A DNA stretch of 64,000 bases from Camellia lanceoleosa (taxonomy: Eukaryota; Streptophyta; Magnoliopsida; Ericales; Theaceae), in contig CM045761.1 in the NCBI GenBank assembly GCA_025200525.1, forward strand, positions 74,863,551 to 74,927,550, in the 5' to 3' direction. Below the pieces are notes generated by a model. That model ran no database searches, had not been told where the DNA came from, and saw nothing but the letters and a program-made list of their open reading frames with translations. A program made the translations under genes and the position numbers. Positions 37,057 through 48,560 of this stretch are shown here, piece after piece; the stretch's first letter is position 1, and each line of letters begins with the position of its first letter.

Positions 37057-38028
37057 CTAGATGTCATGATACCAGGGGTTCTGATCTTGTATGTCATCTA
37101 TGGCGGCAATCAGCTCGTAGGCCGGCACATATCTCTGTTTAATGATGATTGGAAGCATCCGGACTCCCAAAGATATGTCTATCATAGAATATAGAGTTGA
37201 TAAAGCATCAGCGAACCTGTTGCTCTCTCTCAACAGATGGGTGAAAGTTAGCTTCTCAAACTTGGGAATTAGAACGTCCAGGGTTTGGTAATAGATTTTC
37301 ATCCTTTCTTCTTTAACCTTCCAGTCTCCTTTGGCTTGAGACACAACAGGGTTCGAGTCCCCAATGACGTCCAACCTTTTTTCTCCTAGTTCTAGGGCGG
37401 CTTCTAAGCCAGCGATACATGCCTCATACTCAGCTTCATTGTTCAATACTTTGAACCAGAGTTTGAAAGCTAAGGGTATGTGGGAATTGTCGGGTGCTAT
37501 CAGCAACACCCCTATCTCATACCCGTATTGATTAGACGCTCCGTCAAAGTACATAGTCCAAACCTCTTCTTCAAGCTGCAGAATGGCCTCATCTGGGAAC
37601 AGATACTCTACTGCTTCATCTCCCTCCACTGGGTGATCGGCTAGGAACTCCACTACCACTCTCTCTTTCACAAACTTGCAAGTTATGTACTTCAAATCTA
37701 ATTCGGAGAGAAGAAGCAACCAATGGGCTAGCCTACCAATAAGCACTGGTTTCTTGAAGAGATATTTGATGGGATCTAATCTTGAAACTAGAATTACAGA
37801 GTGAGCTAATAGGTAGTACCTCAACTTCCTAGTAGCCCATACCAAGGCCAAACAAGCCTTCTCAAGCGCAAAGTAACGGGTCTCATATTCCAACATTTTC
37901 TTGCTCAGATAGTAGATGGCCTTGTCCACCTTATCCTCAGATTCATGCCCAGGCATGTAGCCCATTGTTGTGTCGGTTACTGACAGATATAGAATCAACG
38001 GTTTCCCTGGCTTTGGCGATGAGAACAC
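37057..38028 (-). pseudogene. pol: RNase H and archaeal-type RNase H of E-B pol
   Basis: 323 residues in one frame. Residues 10-130 are the Ty3/gypsy RNase H (YYLSKKMLEYETRYFALEKACLALVWATRKLR, then ADHP), with weak catalytic positions. Residues 157-285 (37,560-37,174) are a second RNase H with acidic residues in place: Asp162 (YFDGAS), Glu198 (NNEAEYEAC), Asp224 (GDSN) and Asp274 (RFADAL). The dual arrangement marks the Tat lineage. A stop at about 38,041 separates it from RT. Confidence 0.9.
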
Positions 38029-38055
38029 AGGTGGGTTCCGTAGATATTGCTTGAT

Positions 38056-39630
38056 CTACTCAAAAGCAACTTGGCATCGGTCATTCCATTGGAACTTCTT
38101 CCCTTTCTTCAGGAGACCAAACAATGGTTCACAAGTCAAGGTTAATTTTACAATAAACTGTCTTATGAATTGCACTTTACCAAGAAAGCCTCGCACCTCC
38201 TTTCTAGTCCTTGGTGGCGGCATTTCTAAGATGGCCTTGATTTTGGAAGGATCAACTTTGATGACTCTTTGTGTAATCAAGAACCCTGGCATTTTCCCTG
38301 CTGTAACACCAAAAGTACATTTCTGAAGGTTCAGTCGCAACTGATACTCTTTGATCTGTTGGAAAAATTTCTTCAAAGCGGTGTAGTGGCCTTCTGTTTC
38401 CTTGGACTTGACAATCATGTCATCGTGGTTGCAGCCCGTTGATAAGTAGCCCCAGTATTCTTTAAACCAAATGGCATCACCCTATAGCAGTAGGTTCCCC
38501 ATGGGGTAGTGAAGGCAGTTTTCTCCCTATCTTTGGGTGCCATCAAATTCTGGTTGTAGCCCGAAAACCCATCCATAAACGAGAGTAGCGCGTGCCCAGC
38601 GGTGAAGTCCACCAATTCGTCGATATGCGGCAGAGGAAATTCATCCTTCGGATTGGCTTTGTTCAGATCTTTGAAGTACACACATACCCGAATTTTTCCA
38701 TCCTTCTTTGGCACCAGAACTATATTGGCCAACCAAGTAGGATACTCAGATTCTACCAGGAACCCTGCATCAATCTTCTTGGTGATCTCTTCTTTGAATT
38801 TAAGAGCCCAATCCGGGTGAATTCTTCGAAGCTTCTGCTTAACGGGTCGGGCCTCAGGGTCAAGAGGGATCCGGTGCTGTACAATCTCAAGATCGATTCC
38901 AGGCATGTCTTCGTAGGACCACGCGAAAACATCTTTGAAATCTTTTAATAAAGTGACTAAGCGCTTGCGTTCTTCAGAAGATAACGTGGACCTGATCTGG
39001 ACCAGTTGCGGATCCTTTTCAGTACCAACGTTAATTGAAGTGATTTCATCAACCAAAGGTTTTACAAACCTCTCCTGCTCTCGATCAATCAAATTTTTCA
39101 AAATCAGACGAATTTCTTCCTCGTCATTTTCATTAAAGTTTTGAAAGTCTTGATTAATGCAATAAACTAAAGGCACAAAAAAGTACTTAGAAGCCACATC
39201 GGTACCATTCTCATTTATAACTTCTAGTTCGTTTGATTTTTCGGTTACAACTGACTCAAAAAAGAATGAAAAAGACGACCTGGACAAGATAACGGCATCT
39301 GGGTTATTAACCCTAGGAATACCAGACTCTAACTTAGAAGAACTAGAATCTGATTCCGACTCCACAGACTCTGTGGAATCAAATTCCGGTTCACTACCTG
39401 ACCCAGAACTGCTTGACAAAAAGCCTTCCTCGTACTGCCAGATGAGGGAGGGTGCAATAGATGCATCGAGATGCATCGAGAATGCCAGAAGAAGGGCCCA
39501 CAGCTATTTGATCCCCAATCATGGAAATAGAGAAATCATCCCCCAAGTACTCCGGTGCGATCTGAGGATCTGAGAGGAGACAAGCCAGCGCTGCTTCTAT
39601 CTCGAGTTCTGTGCCTTGGGACTCATCCAC
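38056..39630 (-). pseudogene. pol: Pol linker and reverse transcriptase of E-B
   Basis: 39,630-39,394 and 39,476-38,415 are two frames of one linker, broken by a 10-bp tandem duplication (39,461-39,480). RT motifs follow: WLANIVLVPKKDGKIRVC, DLNKANPKDEFPLP, LLSFMDGFSGYNQ, PWGTYCYRVMPFGLKNTGATYQR. Near 38,415-38,425 the segment that should carry the YxDD catalytic loop is shortened: the text passes from RAATTM to a frame reading HDDMIVKSKE. 38,418-38,056 continues as the thumb/connection (LNLQKCTFGVTAGKMPGFLI, PPPRTRKEVRGFLGKVQFI). Confidence 0.9.
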
Positions 39631-39761
39631 TTTGCATGGCTCAGCCTCAGCTGGTAGGTTAGTCTACTTTTCGGCAACTTTATCCCGTTATAGCTGAAGG
39701 TCAAAAAAGATCTAAACATGAAATCTTTCCCCTCCAGGACAAAGTGTCCGTTTAGGGTTCC

Positions 39762-40874
39762 TTAGATAGGTCTATGTACAAGCTCGTAGTGCTTCCCAGC
39801 TTGCTTAGCCTTGGCTCTTCCGGCCATTTCCTTTCTCTTCCTTGCCCAATCCTCTTTGGTAGGTGAGTAACCTAAACCAAAGGTACAAGGGTTGTATGAC
39901 ACTTCGGCCAATGCAGCGACACCCTTCCGGCCACTCCATCCCAATCCCATTCTAGGCATCTGCTGAAGCTTGTTCATGAGGTAGACGGATTGTGCACTGA
40001 CAAACAGTCCCTCATCAACAGCCAAAATATCCTGCACCACTCGGGTCTCAGCCAAGGTGAACCCAGACAGAAAGACATCCTCCTCACCATGTTCAATTTC
40101 CAAAGCTGGTGTGGCAACCTCTGGCGGCGGATGTGTGGAAGTGTTTCCAAAAACAATTGCTACCCCCTTCCTATGGGGGTACTTCAACATCTGATGTAAA
40201 GTAGAAGAGATAGCCCTCACCTGGTGCAGCCACAGCCATCCAAGGAGTAAATTAAAGGTGGCTGGAACATCCAAGACATAGAACTCGATGTCCTACTGCA
40301 TCGGGCCAACCTGAGTCTTGATCCGTACTGTCCCCATCACCTCTCGACTTGTGTTGTCATAGGCTCGAATTACCTCGGTTGTTGGTGCGAAAGCTGCGGG
40401 CTTTAACCTGATAGCATATGCCATTTGCAACGGACATACATTGATTGCAGATCCCGTATCAACCAGGACAACCGATATCCATTTCTCTTTACACTCCACA
40501 AAGATATATAATGGCTTGTTGTGCTCAGAGCCCTCAGGTGGTAATTCTTTGTTTGTGAAGGTAAAAGCCGGTGAAGCTCCACCCGGGAAAACCAACCCCA
40601 CCAACTGCTCGGGTGTTGTATCAATCGAAAGCTTAGCCTTGTCCATGGTTGAAAGGACAGCTTGTCTATGAACCTGTGAGGCCATAAGCAGTCCCCAGAT
40701 GGAGATGTCTGCTTGAATTTTCTTCAGCTGCTTCAGTACAATTTCCTCCTCTAGCAGTTTATCTTTCTGCTTTTCTACTTCCTTGTCTTTCCCCGATGCC
40801 TCTAGCTGGTCCAAATGTGGGGCTTGAAGTACCGCCCACTTCAGGTCATATGGTCGACCTCCTCGGTGTACCAA
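39762..40874 (-). pseudogene. pro: Aspartic protease and G-patch-like segment of E-B
   Basis: 40,874-40,293: a charged linker, then FTNKELPPEGSEHNKPLYI and the aspartic protease active site VLVDTGSAINVCPL. After a stop at about 40,292, 40,274-39,762 continues with the protease-like tail (FNLLLGWLWLHQVRAISSTLHQMLKYP) and a Gly-rich stretch (LQQMPRMGLGWSGRKGV..., FGLGYSPTKEDWARKRKEMAGRAKAK) resembling a G-patch. This order (protease, then G-patch-like region, then RT) is seen in many plant Tat-type polyproteins. Confidence 0.8.
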
Positions 40875-41540
40875 GTATCGTCTGGTTGATTTTGCCCCTA
40901 GTCCTCATCAGTATGGGCAAGACGCAAATCATCGTCTTATCACCACATCTCCTCGGCAATCGACAGACAACTTTCTGGTTCCGCTGTATTTGTTTCCGTG
41001 TTCTCAACACATTCTGTCCCCACAGGACCCTTGGCTTTTCTAGCCCTCCCATCATTCTCGATTCTCTCTTGTTCAAACCGCTTCAGCATGGCTTCCTGTT
41101 CCGTGTCAGCTGTACACAAACTGCCCAATTCCCGAGCAAAATTCTTCGTACCAGTGCTCTCCGGCAACTCCCCCTTGTTCTCGACCGTTCCGGCCATTGC
41201 AAACGTTCCCGTTTCTGACTATCTCTGAGTTGGCTGAGATCCCTCATCAACATCTGGCTCGTCACTGAGCCACCCTGCATTATCCGGCAATCCATTCAGG
41301 TCGAACCAATTAATGCTCACATCCCCCGGGTCCTACTTGTTAAAGAACTGCAGATTAGTAATGTCCTCCTCTAACTTCGCTAAATCATCCAGCCCTTGAC
41401 TCGGCCCGTCCTCCCGGACAACATGTACCTGCATCCCCACTGGCAATTCCACCATAGGCTTAGCCTGGTCTGTTAACAGAATATAACCGTACGGGTTGTA
41501 TGCTTCCTCAGTTAAGCTCTACGATCCCTCAGGTTTTGAA
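40875..41540 (-). other. Gag-protease linker of E-B
   Basis: Fragmented open frames, acidic in places, with several stops. Positionally it is the gag-protease linker. I see no domain. Confidence 0.45.
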
Positions 41541-43234
41541 CTAACGTTCCCATTCTCCTCTAAGGTCACCCCAGCTTTGTCTTTGATAGTCACCACCACT
41601 GGCTTGGGTTGGGTTGGGTTGGGTTAATGACGTGCTCATCATGCCCAAGTTTATGCTTTTTGGAATGAATAGCGTCAGCTTGGGTAGGCAGGAGGGAGTG
41701 ATGTATATGCTGGGCTTGTATGGAATGGCCATGGTTTGGATCAGGTTTATTTGCCTGGGTGGAGGAGGGGGTTGGTTATGTGGTGGGAGAGTGTTTGTGG
41801 TGACATTTGGCTTCTCGGGAGGTGCATTCACCTTGTTGTCAATGAGATCCTGGATCTCATGACGGAGTCTAAAGTAAAGGTCGGTATCATGACCGTACTG
41901 CTGGTAAAAGGCGCAATACATGGTTGGGTTGTGTGTAGGAGGGAGGGGATTTGGCAGTGGGCGTGGTTCTAGGGTCTTCAGATGCCTTTTTTTTATTAGA
42001 ACCCCCAAGGCTTTGGATAGAGACATATAAAGTGGGGTAAAAGTCCTCTGGCCCCTAGGTCGGTACTTTGTAGGTTATATGGTGGCTCCAGATGTGCCGG
42101 TGAAGGGTGTGGTTGTCTTTGGCATGGTGGTGGCCATGCCAGCGTCAGAAGTTCTTGCAGCTCCACTGCTACTTGTAGCTGCATTCGAACCGCGTGTAAA
42201 CGCCCTCTTGGGCTGCTCCTTTTCTTGGTCAATCAGACCTTGCTGTGTAGCATCTTCTATCTGTACCCCTATCTCATACAAGTCAGCAAAGGTGGGGAGA
42301 GGTAAGACAATCATCTTCTGCATCAACTTCGGTTGTAGATTTCTCATGACCATTCTTATTTGGTCTTTCTCAGTTGGCCTGGTGGTCATCATGGAGGCCT
42401 TGGCCCACCACTGAGTGACAAAGTCAAAAAAGCCCTCATTCGACTCTTGCCTGGTTGTTTCGAGATCACGGGTCGTGACCTCGATTTGAGTATTGTAAGA
42501 ATATTGGGCAATGAAGGCCTCGGTCATCTCCTCCCAGCTCCTTTTCACTGAATCCTCCAGCGTAGGATACCAGATGGTTGCAATACTCGATAGGGTCCGA
42601 CCAAAGAGGGATAGTTTCTGGAGTCTAGTCAAGCCCATCGGGTGCAGAATATCAGAAAACAGCCTTAAGTGAACCATAGGATCGCCCGAGCCATCAAAGC
42701 GATCTATGTGAGGCATTTTGAACCTATCTGGCAATGTCATCGCCGAACTGTGTAGCCATCCTCTATGTCCGGGATTGAGTTAACTCCCTGAGCTCGCTCG
42801 AACAGCTTTTTAAGCTTGCTTACTTTCAAAGCAGTAGGATCAACCTCATACTCGAATGGTGTATCAGTTGGAAAGGCCGGTGCTTTAGAGTTCTAAGGGG
42901 GGATTGGCCCTTTTGGGACGTCCGTATTCTCGTAGACGTTTGCTGTATCCCCGGGTGTTCGAACCCTATGTGGGGGTGAGGATGGAGGTGGATACGAAGC
43001 AGATGCTCTGGCTTGTTATGGTTGCTGCTGTTGTTGAAGCCTAGTAATTAGTTCTACCTGCTGGGCTACAACCTCTGTCTGACGAGCGGTAACCTCCGCT
43101 TGGCAAGCAGCATCCCGCTGCATGGCCTCCATGGTATGTTGGAGTTAACGCATCATTTCCTCCATAATGTCTATAAAGTGCTGATCTGTCTGAATAGGTG
43201 TATATTCTTTCTCTGAGGTAGAAACAAATCTCAT
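41541..43234 (-). pseudogene. gag: gag of E-B
   Basis: ATG at 43,234 (MRFVSTSEKEYTPIQTDQHF), then a Gln-rich, coiled-coil-like N-terminus (AACQAEVTARQTEVVAQQVELI). 42,740-42,075 holds the capsid core (PDRFKMPHIDRFDGSGDPMV, SWEEMTEAFIAQYSYNTQIE, QIRMVMRNLQPKLMQKMIVL). 42,026-41,541 holds one knuckle-like module (YCAFYQQYGHDTDLYF), in which one His and the last Cys of CX2HX4HX4C are both Tyr, then a Pro-rich stretch. Stops near 43,147, 43,020 and 42,896 and a frameshift near 42,745 break it. Confidence 0.85.
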
Positions 43235-44187
43235 TAGCTAGCAAGACAGTGAGTTAGACAATGACCTGAATCGGCGATCCAGATTACTAGTACTCTATGC
43301 CTGACTGCCCTCTGTCTTGTAACCGGGGGTAATGAAACAAACATTGGTTGTCCGTCAATATGATCCTCAGATCTGTGAAGCCTTTTACCTCTGGTCCAGA
43401 GTGCTCGGGGGGTATCTGCCTCGTCGGAAGCAATGATGAAACAGTATCTTGCAAAAAGAAAATAAAGCAAAAAAGAAACAACAATCAGAAAATGGACAGC
43501 ATCTCAACTTAGATGAAGACAACACAGTTGAAATCATAAGCTGGACAATCTGTACTTAAACATTGATTTCTGCCTCCAAACATTCTGCCTCAAAACTGAT
43601 ACCCTCAAACATTGATGTCCTCAGACTGATACCTAGACTTGCAAATGATACATACATTCCTGTAGAGACACACCTTAACAGCACATATCAAGCAAGTGAG
43701 AGCCAAAACACCCCTATGGTGGGGTAGGGTTTCCCTGTCCAATTTTGTCAGGGGCTAGGGTTTCACTACGCACGCATGTGGTTTCAAACAATCTTGCATT
43801 CAGGTGAGCAACGTGCCCTAGTTTGGAACAGTCTCTAAGGCGTCTGATATGCAACGAAGTCAATTGGTCAAAAAGGGTGCCTCAGCAAGACCTCCTAATA
43901 TACCTCGCACCAAACATCGAGAAGTGAAAGGTGGATCAAACGGTACGGTGATGATCCAAATCCAAGGTTTGTGTTCCCATTGTGGCAGAGCCCGCAACCG
44001 GTCAGCCTTATGGCACACTTTTCCAAGCAAGCCTCTGGCAAACCGTTCTGGAATAGCAAATGGTAAACACTGTGACTTAGGGGTACCAATGCAACTGCAA
44101 TGCAAAGAAACACATAAGTGTAAACAAAACAACATATCATGATGTTCGAGTCAAGTTCTCTAAATCCCCAGCAGAGTTGCCAGAAAC
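43235..44187 (-). other. E-B leader with PBS
   Basis: Untranslated region between LTR and gag. PBS at 44,165-44,182: the minus strand reads TGGCAACTCTGCTGGGGA, one base off the E-E PBS and complementary to the 3' end of a tRNA-Arg, as in Ogre elements. It lies 5 bases from the LTR end (44,188). Confidence 0.8.
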
Positions 44188-47100
44188 TGTAGACCCGACT
44201 TTCTTCGCGCGCCTCCCTTTCGAAGAGGCGCGAATTGGTCTCCTACAGTTCGGACTCCTGTCACAATTCTAAATCTAATCTCAGAAAATGCAATGTGAAA
44301 CTGATAAACACCAAAGAGTCCAATCCGACAAATCATTTTGGAAAATCAGATTTAAATCAAATAATGTCAAAACTGGACTGCTTTGCTAGATTAAAGAGTC
44401 GCCACCTAAATATTTTATTTTTGGAAAATTTAGGAAACCCTGACTCGTGCCAAAGGCCATGTGTCCATCATCACCAACGTTGCCTTAGCTCGGGAACTTG
44501 GGTACAAGAGGGGAAGGTCCTGAAATGAGCACCCCCGCTCGCCCGATCAAAGATCAACCTCTACTAAACATGATATGTTATTTTTATAAACAAATGTGTT
44601 CTTATTCCAGTTATTAGCTAACATTACTATGTGATGCACACACAAGCAAGCATAGACTAAAATCCCAAGAATTGGAACAAAACAATTCATGTTTGTTTAT
44701 GAAAATGGTTTGAAAGTGCCACCCTCAAGTGGGCTAAAATGCGGATTTGCCATCAAACATGATGGGCTTGAAACATGATTTGCCACTTCGCAAAGTGGGC
44801 TTAAAACTCACATTTGATGAATTGGCCCAATTCAAGTAATAAAGCCTCCATTCACAAGTATTCATGCACTTTATCAGTTAAGAAAATAGCCTCATGGCAA
44901 GCATGTTATCATGGCAACACTCACACTCATGCGAGTTTGCTAAAGCGTAAAGACTTACAGTGTACTCCGAGCCAAAACAGGAAACTAGTTAGAAAGATGC
45001 ATGATAGCTATGTTAATTAATGCCTAATGCAACACATGCAATGATGCAACTAAATAGGCTCGGCTATCTAATATATCATATGATTTGCAACAATTTGATA
45101 CATGTATTCAAATAGGTATTGAAATACAATGAAGTTTGAATGATGCACCAAGCCCGGTGCATGCAATACAAATGAATGCTACACGTATGCAAGCATAAGG
45201 TATGCTAATCAAAATATGCCCTAATCTGACCATCGAAAGCGGTTAAATAAAAGGGAGAAAGACGTGGGGTTGGAAGACATGCACACACACACGCACACTT
45301 ATTACAACATTGCGCCCTCGCGAAGGAGGGTCCAAATGAATAAGCTAAGCTAGACTAAGCTAAGCTAATTATTACAAAACAAAACTAATTAACTATCCTA
45401 GTTAACTAATTATTACAACACAATTGAATAAATAGCTATGCTAAACTAATTAAAATATTACAAAACAAATTAATCTAATTAATTACAACACATGTATTCA
45501 TCAGCTACCACTAGCTAATAAAGCACTAAAGTCGCCTCGTGGGCGAGGGAGACATACATGCTTGGTTGGCGTCATCCTGGAAATCCATCGCCTTGCCGTC
45601 GGTTGTCTCTGTTTGCACTCGCCTCTGTTTTCTGAACATTGTGCCAACTTCAGACTGCCTTTGCTTTAAAACACGAACATTTTTATGCCAAAAATGGATT
45701 GGTGGCCGGTCGGCCACCAAAAGTGGCTGCCGGCCACTCCAACTGGCTAGTCAACTAGTGCAAGTGACCGGTCGGCTACTGCCACTAGCCGGTCAGCTAC
45801 CTCCTTTCCCAAACTCCTGATTTTGCTGCAATAAAGAACAATAGAGGGAAGACAATGTATTTGCAAGGACATGTGTGTACTGCCACTCTCCTCATCATGT
45901 CTCAAGCTCAAAGGAGAGTGGCACTCGGCTCTCAAGCCACCAACCAAGCATCTCAACGCATGATGGCCCAAAAACAAAGCTTGTACAAGCTTAGTGAATG
46001 CACAAACAATACACAGAGAGCCTCCACCCTATCATGCATGATCAAGGGTGTTGGTGACCAAGAAATGTGATGCGTTTCATCACTTTGAGTATGAAACGTC
46101 CCACGTTTCTTGTGTTTGGATTAACGTCTGATCCAAACACATGCAATGCAACACAAATGCTTATCTTGCACATGTTTTACTTGGTCCATTTCTTGTTTAC
46201 ACATTTTAGCTTACCAATAAGTCCTCTAACCGATTAAGTCCAATGTGAAAAGTCCTCTAATTGGAGAGATGGCCTAAGCCACAAGTGCCTTGAGCATGAA
46301 AGAGGTCTCAAGCTGTTGGTTAGTAGAAACCCTCAAGGGAGGATTAAAACCATTAGGCAAGAATGCCTCAAGTTCATGCTCAAGCCAACAAGGGGCTTAA
46401 GACCACTTTCAAAAGTGACTTAAAAATTGAAGAATGGAGGGAAATGGTAGACTTTCAGTGCTGAAATGGCATGCTCAAGACATTAAATCATGTAATCAAC
46501 ATATGCACAACATGTTCCAAAGTTAAAAGCATGAAAGCTAGTGAAGAACGCTACACTAGAGGCATGCAATACCAAGCTCAAATGATCAAACCAGCTATGG
46601 ACAGACCTAAAACATGCCAAATCAATGGCCTAAACATATTGAAATTAAGGCACAAAAGAGTGGAAGATCATCCACACATGTTGGCTCACAAGCAAGGCCT
46701 AAGGCACAACTCTCAAAAGCAATTAAAGAGTGATATATGTGGAGTGTGACAGAGGTATATGCTCTAAAATCACATGCCAAATAATGTTATACCATGCAAA
46801 CATCACAAATAAGGCATGCTAGAGGGCCTAAAACACAAAGCTAGTAAAGGCCATTTACACTACAACCATACAAAGCATGAGTCATATGACCAAGACCAAC
46901 CAAAACAGAGTTAAAACATGCTAAAATAGTAGCAAAAACATGCTGAGATGGAGTCCCAAAAGGGTAGAAAAACATGCTCACCTCTTAGGCCAACTACACA
47001 TGCAAACAAGACATGAGGAGGGGTGGACCACCCCTTCCCATTTTGGTCCTCAAAACCAACTTTTGGCCACTACAATTCCCCTGGAATTCAGTGGTTAAGA

Positions 47101-47927
47101 GGCCAAGAAAATTTATTTCAAAAGCTTTGAAAGGTGGCTCAAAAGGCTTTGCAAGCCAAAGAGCAAAATGGGGGAACCACCCCTTAATCAAACAAGGTTC
47201 AAACCACAATTTTAAAACCTTAAAATCAAAGTTTTTTAGAGGTTAAAACCAGCCTCAAAGTGGCATAAAAAGATGGCTAAGAACTTAACCAAAACAAAGC
47301 TTAAAAGAGTTAAGTTGTTACCCTTGAAGCACAGCTGCAAACAGGTCTTCTTCTGAGCTAAAATTAGCTTTAGGACCTCCAAACAAGCCTTAAGGAACCT
47401 CAACTCCAAGATAGGGATGTTTGATCAAGGGTCTCTCTGCAAATATGCAGAGAAAATTCACTTTCAAGCACAATATATATATATAGAATTCTAGAGAGAG
47501 ATAGAATTTTTGCTCACAAAATTTCTAAACCCTCAAAATGGGGAAGGGACCTCCCCTTATATTGAAAAACAAGCCTAAAGTTTGCTTCTATCCCTCTATA
47601 CACGTGTATGGAGGATGCCTTCAATGACCAACTGCTGGCACAGCTGGTACATAAAATATTTGAAAAAGGACAAAAATGGCCGTCGGCCACTCTAGGTGGC
47701 CGACAATCGGAAAAAGTGGCCGACAAGGCCTTTCCTTCCTCTAGGCAAGGGGCACCAAGGTTTGGCCCAAAAATAAGGCCAAAACACAGAGAGTTTAGAG
47801 GGTCAAAGAAAAGGTGTTCCGCCAAGAGCTTCGGGGGCATTCAAAGCGAGCTCAAACATGCACAATCATCGCATGCACAAATGATGACATCTGAGTCTTA
47901 AGGTCAGTCAAAAATGGGGTGTCCACG
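44188..47927 (-). repeat. E-B 5' LTR (3,740 bp)
   Basis: Plus-strand start TGTAGACCCGACTTTC; minus-strand start CGTGGACACC, where the terminal T of TG is C. It matches 20,064-22,481. Contains a PBS-like 10-mer (44,395-44,404), a decayed hairpin (44,543-44,557), motif clusters at 45,700-45,805 and 47,682-47,725, and a TATA-like stretch near 47,555-47,565 (minus strand). The next bases (GCTCT) are E-A PMD exon 1. Confidence 0.9.
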
Positions 47928-48090
47928 GCTCTGGCTCGAGCTCTCGAGCAAACTCCGCCACAAGATCAGCCAAAATATCCTCTGCCGCCCTGCCAACCTC
48001 GGCAAGTGTTGGCTCCTCCACCTCGGCTATAGGTGGAAACACAAGTGGAACCTTAGGAAAAGCTCCGTCGTGAGGCATATCATCCGCCAT
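47928..48090 (-). pseudogene. PMD exon 1 of E-A (interrupted)
   Basis: ATG at 48,090, reading MADDMPHDGAFPKVPLVFPP then an acidic segment, cut at 47,928 by the E-B LTR. It shares the MADD-PHD start and the TTTCAG acceptor before the ATG with the E-B copy, but the rest of the exon differs. The remaining exons 3-6 are at 1,574-3,165. Confidence 0.65.
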
Positions 48091-48560
48091 CTGAAATGGG
48101 TGAAAATCAAGAAAAATGGAGAAATGAGGGAAAACTTGAAAAAAGTGAACCCTAGGAAAGAGAAAATGGGAGAAAAAGTCAAAACCCGGGAAAGTTCGCG
48201 AAACCCAAGAGAAACTCGAGGGAAAAAGGCCTAAAGTGGTGAAAATGTAGAAAAAGTGATGAAATCAAAATCTGATCAGTTCAAAGTATAGAGAATTAAG
48301 AGGGTTTTACAAAAAAAAGTTTGTGCGGGGCATTGGAAAACGCGTGTAAAGCGCAAATCTAAAGAGAAGATACACCTAGAGAGAGAGGGAGAGGATTTTC
48401 AGAAGTTTGGGTGTAAGGAAATGAAGTGTGGGGTTGTCTATTTAAAGACCCACATGTGAAAAGACCATTCTGCCCTGAAACTGCCATTAGTGGCCGACAG
48501 GCCACATTTGTGGATGGCAAGCTTATGCGATGGCCGGTTGGTGGCCGGTGGTCCTCACTT
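48091..48560 (-). promoter_or_regulatory. PMD promoter and 5' UTR of E-A
   Basis: A 5' UTR intron probably ends at 48,091 (CATTTCAG before the ATG). On the minus strand CTTTAAATAGAC (48,437-48,448) is a TATA-like box. Upstream of it, 48,490-48,553 holds GTGGCCGACAGGCCAC, TGGCCGGTTGGTGGCCGG and relatives. Confidence 0.55.

Larger units (their letters stand above)
20064..47927 (-). mobile_element. E-B: near-complete Tat/Ogre-like retrotransposon with antisense two-gene cassette
   Basis: Order on the minus strand: 5' LTR (47,927-44,188), PBS (44,182-44,165), leader, gag (43,234), protease, G-patch-like segment, RT, RNase H, archaeal-type RNase H, integrase (ends 35,830). Then on the plus strand a convergent DUF7745-like gene and a PMD gene, then the tandem-repeat 3' region, PPT (22,494-22,482) and 3' LTR (22,481-20,064). 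The 3' LTR lacks about 1.3 kb. The 5.2 kb solo LTR E-D sits in its PMD intron. All coding regions are broken. Confidence 0.85.
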
